Shown one piece after another: positions 58,516 through 62,463 of a DNA stretch of 62,463 nucleotides. Each line of letters starts with the position of its first letter. Within the stretch, counting starts at the first letter, position 1. The DNA is from Candidatus Aminicenantota bacterium. Its GTDB lineage: Bacteria; Acidobacteriota; Aminicenantia; UBA2199. The notes beneath the pieces were generated by a model, which worked only from the letters and a program-made list of their open reading frames with translations, made no database searches and had not been told where the DNA came from. Position numbers and translations under genes: made by a program. The stretch lies in the NCBI GenBank assembly GCA_011772425.1, contig WVZO01000065.1, positions 37,036-99,498 on the forward strand, given 5' to 3'.

Positions 58516-59634
58516 CTATTGGGTAAGGATTATAATCGCCACAATGACGATGATGACAAACAGGACGGCCAGTGCGATTTTCAGTACGCTCCACGGCCGC
58601 TCGCCCTGTACTTCACCGGTCTGGCCGTTGATCAAAAAGCGGAACACCTTATCCTTAAACCGATATGAACTGATCCAGATAGGCAAAAGAATATGTTTAA
58701 AGGTAACATCATTGTAAGCCGTATTCATGGTCAAAATCCGCTGTTCATCGCCGCCGATGTCACGGCGAATCGTCTGTCGTATCACCGGTATCATCTTTTC
58801 TTTGGCTTCGTTGAGTCCGGTGGTCACATCCACCTGGTAAGATTCGCTGCGAAATCCGCTTAAGTATTTATCATTATAGGACACTAAATTGCCTAAATTC
58901 CAGGGTTCCAGTCGTTCGCTGTATTTTTTGGGCAGGGAATGACTGGCAATCACCAGGATATCGTCAAAATTGTTGGGTACGCTGCCGGATGCAAACGTCC
59001 AGCGGGTACGGCGAACCTGGCGGGTCCTGGTAACGGTTCTACCGCTCTCTGTGGTGGTATACGTTACTGTCTCATAATAATAATCTCCCCGTTGACCGGT
59101 ATACGACGTATAGGTTTTGGCATCATAGGTCCAATAAGGTACATAAATACCATTTACTTTTTCCCTCACCACATCGGCTTTTTTCAAGTCTGACGGCGCG
59201 AACCAGAGTTTTTTTATCCATGCCCGGAATAATTCTCCTGCTTTTTTCTTATCAACAACAAAGGGCAGCAGGGATTTGGGTTTTAACAGGGTGCTGGTGC
59301 TGCCGCTTTTAACCACAATATGGGATGCACAGTAAGGACACTGATCAGAGATGATATTGGGGTCCAGGGTAATGGCTGCTCCACACGCGGAACACTGCAA
59401 CGAAACCACTTCGATCTTTTCTTCCTTATCCAATTTTTCATCGATAAATTTTTTATAATCGATCTCTTCGATCACTTCTTCGGATTCTTCAATGGGATTT
59501 TCAGCACCACAGTATTGGCATTTGAGCATTTCGGTACCCGGTTTAAAATGCAGCACAGCACCGCAGCCGTTACAGTTCAACTCATTACTTAATTCCTCTT
59601 CATCCAGGGTTTTGGCATCCGAACTGTCTGTCAT
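58516..59634 (-). CDS. Zinc-ribbon protein with C-terminal membrane anchor
   Basis: A 372-residue protein. Two zinc ribbons: LNCNGCGAVLHF...LKCQYCGAEN (about 20-46) and LQCSACGAAITLDP...CPYCASHIV (about 79-106). Then LLPFVVDKKKAGELFRAWIK, KVNGIYVPYWTYDAKTYTSY and a basic RTVTRTRQVRRTRW strand. HILLPIWISSYRFKDKVFRF LINGQTGEV leads to a single C-terminal TM (VLKIALAVLFVIIVIVAIII). This is the widespread 'zinc ribbon / TFIIB-like' membrane-protein family often misnamed primosomal N'-like. Function unknown. Confidence 0.78.
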   Translation of the reverse strand: MTDSSDAKTLDEEELSNELNCNGCGAVLHFKPGTEMLKCQYCGAENPIEESEEVIEEIDYKKFIDEKLDKEEKIEVVSLQCSACGAAITLDPNIISDQCPYCASHIVVKSGSTSTLLKPKSLLPFVVDKKKAGELFRAWIKKLWFAPSDLKKADVVREKVNGIYVPYWTYDAKTYTSYTGQRGDYYYETVTYTTTESGRTVTRTRQVRRTRWTFASGSVPNNFDDILVIASHSLPKKYSERLEPWNLGNLVSYNDKYLSGFRSESYQVDVTTGLNEAKEKMIPVIRQTIRRDIGGDEQRILTMNTAYNDVTFKHILLPIWISSYRFKDKVFRFLINGQTGEVQGERPWSVLKIALAVLFVIIVIVAIIILTQ

Positions 59635-60184
59635 CTTTTATTCTCCAATTTATTTGCTTACTCATTGCATCACCAAAATGATTATATATCAATGGAGTCC
59701 TTTTTGCAATTAACACCCTATGGTTCAGCCTATAATAATAAAAAACCAAACGGCTTCTAATGGAAATAAGATTATATCCTAATTAAAAATGGTGTAGAGG
59801 TCAAACAAAGCCCAAAAAGCAGACTGCTTTTTGCTAAAAAGCAGTACTGGTTTTTATATATAAGCAGACTGCTTTTTATGCCTTTTTCCCGTAGGCCCTG
59901 ACGTTTATAACGAAGGTAAAAAGGTTATTAATGTAAATATCGCTAATCCTACACCTGGGAACTGTCGTCTCTATACACTCCGATCTGCTTGTGGCTTACG
60001 GCTTGTGGCTGGAGCTTAACTGTTGTCCTTATTTATTAATACTCTGCAAAATGCGCTAAAAAAAACAACGGTTTTCCGTCTGGTATCTTTCAAATGTCAT
60101 GAACAAAGCCTATAGGGTGGGGACGCCGTCCCCTTTATTGAAAAATGATAACGATTCATAGTATAATAAAACATTGGAGACGGG
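59635..60184. other. Intergenic region with AGCAG/CTGCT palindromes
   Basis: AAAAAGCAGACTGCTTTTT is a perfect palindrome (59805-59823); AAAAAGCAGT (59827) and AAGCAGACTGCTTTTT (59863-59878) repeat it. Genes on either side are transcribed away from it, so it is not their terminator. The remainder shows no gene. Confidence 0.5.
60138..60167 (+). promoter_or_regulatory. Promoter of the NACHT gene
   Basis: TTGAAA (60138-60143), 18 bp, TATAAT (60162-60167), 17 bp before the start codon; GGAG lies 6 nt before the ATG. Confidence 0.6.
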
Positions 60185-62463
60185 ATGAACAAAATAGAAA
60201 TTTTTGTGGCTTCGGGAAGCGATTTAAAAAAAGAACGCCAACACGCCATCCCTATCATCAATAAATTGGGAAAGGCTTTAAAACACTTAAATTTAAATCT
60301 TGAAATAGTTGAGTGGGAAACCGACCTGCCTTCCGGTTCATATAACGGCAAAACCATCCAGGAAGAGATCGATCCGTTACTGGAAAAATCCGATATCGTC
60401 CTGGTTTTGTTCTACTCGAAATTGGGCAAATTCACCGTACACGAATACCGACTCGCCCTCCAAAAAAAGAAAAAGATATTCCTTTACTTTAAAATTAAAA
60501 AGGAATTTTCGCCGGAAAATGAACAATACAGGCAAGTACTGGATTTCAAAGATAAAGTGGAAAAAGAAAACAAAGTGCTTTTCAAGCAATACAATACAGT
60601 CGGGGAATTTAAGGAATACTTAAAAGACGATTTAACTCTCTATTTATTGCAGGAATATGGAAGAAAGGACGAGGTGCTCCAACGGATTTTGCGCGGTTCC
60701 CGGACATATTATGAACGGTTAAGAGGGGAAAACGGGCGGTTCCGTATGCTGCACATCGAAGACCTGATCCTCAGCCGGACGGATACTAAAGATAAATGGG
60801 TGCCGCAGTCCGTTTCCGGCGACGATGAGGGGTACGACAAAGATGAGACGGTCATTACCCTGCTGCCGCACTCGTGGAAACAGTCGCGTAAGCATGCGGT
60901 TATCGTCGGAGACGGCGGCATGGGTAAAACCGTTTCGCTGGTCCGGCTGTGGGAATCCCTCTTAGACCGGATTGCCAACGAAAAGGATGAACCGGTCCCG
61001 GTGTTTATTGCGTTGAACGAATTCAACCAGGTTAAAGAAGAGAATCGCCAGGGATTTATTCTAAACTATATTCGCGAAAACTACTGCGATTCTTCCACGT
61101 CAATAGAAGAAATATGGGAAGCCATGAAGCAATCGGTGCCGGAAGACGCGTTTAAGCCGCGAATTGCCCTGATGTTGGATGGTTTTAATGAGATCACTGT
61201 GGAAAAAAAGGAATTATTGCTGGAAATAAAGCGCATCATGGAACAGTGCCCGGGAACCCGGATCGTGCTTACCAGCCGGTTCGATATGCGGGGTCAATAC
61301 CAGTGGGGGAATTGGAGCCTGGTTCGCCTGATGAAACTGGAAAAAATACAGGTGGAATCGTATTTGCAGGAAAAAAATCTGGGCATACCGGGTCAGGCGC
61401 GGTTCCTGGAATTGATTGGGAATCCCATGATGTTAACGTTGTATGCGGCCACATGCGAGGTGCAAATCAAGAGCCGTGAATCCGGGCACTGTTGTTTCAA
61501 GGACAGGGTGGAGAGCGTGGGCGAGTTGTTGTGGAACGTCATGGAAGCGCAAGTGGGGAACCTGGGGGAGCGATTGGGTGAGGACCGGGAAAAGGTTTAT
61601 TATTATAAATTTCTTTTGAAATTTTTCCTGCCGGCGTTGGGCTTCGAGATGGAAAAAGCGGGTTTATTCGATTTTACCAACGCTCAAATCAAAGGCCATA
61701 TCGATTTTATTTGTAAACGGTTTTCGCAAGATGATTTTTTCAATGCCTACGGTGAATTCGATGAATATGTTGAAAATCTGCCATTGGGAGAGGGTGCGCA
61801 TGATGTGGAGCGGCGAAAAAGGGCCGCGAAATTGAAAAGAATTTTTTGCGAAGAGCTGCATATGCTGGTAAAGGAAGGGGAATCCTTTCGATTTCTTCAC
61901 CAGGATTTCCGGGATTTTTTTGCAGCAATGCATCTATTGAATGAGATTGAGATGGGAATGGCCGATGGTGGAAGGATACCCGAAGTAATGAAAGATCGGT
62001 GTTTGAGTTATTTTGTTCGGCGGATGATGGGAGAGATCGAAGAAGAGCATTATGCGAAGCCGTATGTGGTGGAAGGAGAAGGGTGGAAGAGCGACATCGA
62101 TAAAGGGAACAAGTTGCATGGGTTAGTGGATTGTTGCCGGGGGAAGTTTGGCGAAGAAGTGGGGTATGCGGTCTGGAATGTGGTGAGTACCTGGCAGGAG
62201 GTCAGGGGGGAGTTAAGTGGGGCGTATTTATCGCGATTGGATTTATCGCGGGTCGTGTTGAATGGGGTGAGGTGCAGCCGGTTATACGGTGGAATTGGAG
62301 GGCGGTATCTGGCAGCGGTATTCGACATGTCGCGGGTCCATGAAAGGAATCTTTTTCCCCGGGGGGATAGGGAATTTGTAAGCAGCGCGGTGTACAACGC
62401 GGCAGGGGATAAAATCGTGTCTCCGACTTATGATTATACCGTCAAAGAGTGGGACGCGGCCAC
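60185..62463 (+). CDS. DUF4062/TIR-like - NACHT - repeat STAND protein, 3' end outside window
   Basis: An open frame of 759 codons to the window edge without a stop. Residues 1-140 look like a DUF4062/TIR-type effector or adaptor (IFVASGSDLKKERQH, IVEWETDLPSGSYNGKTIQE, KSDIVLVLFYSKLGKFTVHE). NACHT at about 235-590: Walker A GDGGMGKT (242-249), Walker B LMLDGFNE (329-336), LTSRFDMR (362-369), GNPMMLTLYA (412-421) and the helical RFLHQDFRDFFAAMHLL. Then LSGAYLSRLDLSRVVLNGV, a short pentapeptide-like stretch, and the start of WD40-type blades (SSAVYNAAGDKIVSPTYDYT VKEWD). The architecture is that of bacterial NACHT immune proteins; antiphage function is inferred. Confidence 0.85.
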   Translation, partial: MNKIEIFVASGSDLKKERQHAIPIINKLGKALKHLNLNLEIVEWETDLPSGSYNGKTIQEEIDPLLEKSDIVLVLFYSKLGKFTVHEYRLALQKKKKIFLYFKIKKEFSPENEQYRQVLDFKDKVEKENKVLFKQYNTVGEFKEYLKDDLTLYLLQEYGRKDEVLQRILRGSRTYYERLRGENGRFRMLHIEDLILSRTDTKDKWVPQSVSGDDEGYDKDETVITLLPHSWKQSRKHAVIVGDGGMGKTVSLVRLWESLLDRIANEKDEPVPVFIALNEFNQVKEENRQGFILNYIRENYCDSSTSIEEIWEAMKQSVPEDAFKPRIALMLDGFNEITVEKKELLLEIKRIMEQCPGTRIVLTSRFDMRGQYQWGNWSLVRLMKLEKIQVESYLQEKNLGIPGQARFLELIGNPMMLTLYAATCEVQIKSRESGHCCFKDRVESVGELLWNVMEAQVGNLGERLGEDREKVYYYKFLLKFFLPALGFEMEKAGLFDFTNAQIKGHIDFICKRFSQDDFFNAYGEFDEYVENLPLGEGAHDVERRKRAAKLKRIFCEELHMLVKEGESFRFLHQDFRDFFAAMHLLNEIEMGMADGGRIPEVMKDRCLSYFVRRMMGEIEEEHYAKPYVVEGEGWKSDIDKGNKLHGLVDCCRGKFGEEVGYAVWNVVSTWQEVRGELSGAYLSRLDLSRVVLNGVRCSRLYGGIGGRYLAAVFDMSRVHERNLFPRGDREFVSSAVYNAAGDKIVSPTYDYTVKEWDAA

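Overview
This 62.5 kb window comes from a bacterial chromosome of moderate GC content. No rRNA, tRNA, prophage, recognisable transposase or CRISPR array was seen. The host looks Gram-negative: it has an LptB-type lipopolysaccharide-export ATPase, outer-membrane-barrel-like and Tat-exported proteins, and UDP-sugar enzymes. The gene style (many TPR/STAND proteins, FtsX-like permeases, DUF362, MoxR) and the many palindromic intergenic repeats would suit an uncultured lineage of the Aminicenantes/Acidobacteriota kind. That placement is a guess from style, not from phylogeny.

Layout. 0-3 kb: lptB, a HIRAN-domain protein and a UDP-glucuronate 4-epimerase. 3.3-7.5 kb: an AT-rich accessory cassette with a strong promoter, an 18-codon reading frame, an exported protein and an ABC-2 permease fused to a degenerate ATPase-like domain, facing an XRE regulator with its own palindromic operator; then a small frameshifted gene. 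7.5-17 kb: UDP-glucose dehydrogenase, glmS, a two-component system whose kinase has a TPR sensor, and an FtsX/MacB-like permease. 17-19.5 kb: a gene-poor island of tandem arrays and a dead DUF4143 ATPase. 19.5-25 kb: a secreted LRR/FN3/Ig-like protein, a DsrE protein and a LytS/LytTR pair. 25-32 kb: TerB, methyltransferase, radical SAM, GT2, SDR, GMC oxidoreductase and a barrel protein. 32-37.5 kb: defence island 1 (UPF0175 antitoxin, truncated PIN toxin, TIR-NB-ARC-TPR protein, 21-bp array, truncated VapC with its antitoxin). 37.6-43 kb: dnaJ-hspR-sigma factor-DnaC-like ATPase-MoxR stress operon and a DUF362 protein. 43-47.2 kb: defence island 2 (orphan antitoxin, intact VapBC, 21-bp array, duplicated fragment carrying a MITE-like insertion, broken NACHT-LRR gene). 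47.2-58.5 kb, minus strand: RelE-like/UvrD/TPR helicase, thiI, cysteine desulfurase, sigma-54-type ATPase, rsfS, nadD, obg, rpmA, rplU. 58.5 kb to the end: a zinc-ribbon membrane protein and an incomplete DUF4062/TIR-like-NACHT-WD40 STAND gene running off the right edge.

Three things stand out. (1) Two intact STAND/NLR-like immune-type proteins and one broken one sit among toxin-antitoxin debris. (2) A dispersed intergenic element about 200 bp long has three hairpins whose arms change in a compensatory way between copies. (3) Five tandem arrays of inverted-repeat-bearing units have periods of 21 (or 22) or exactly 42 bp and lie only in the variable islands. A palindrome-rich repeat has also been caught as an insertion, with a short target duplication, inside one copy of a duplicated segment.
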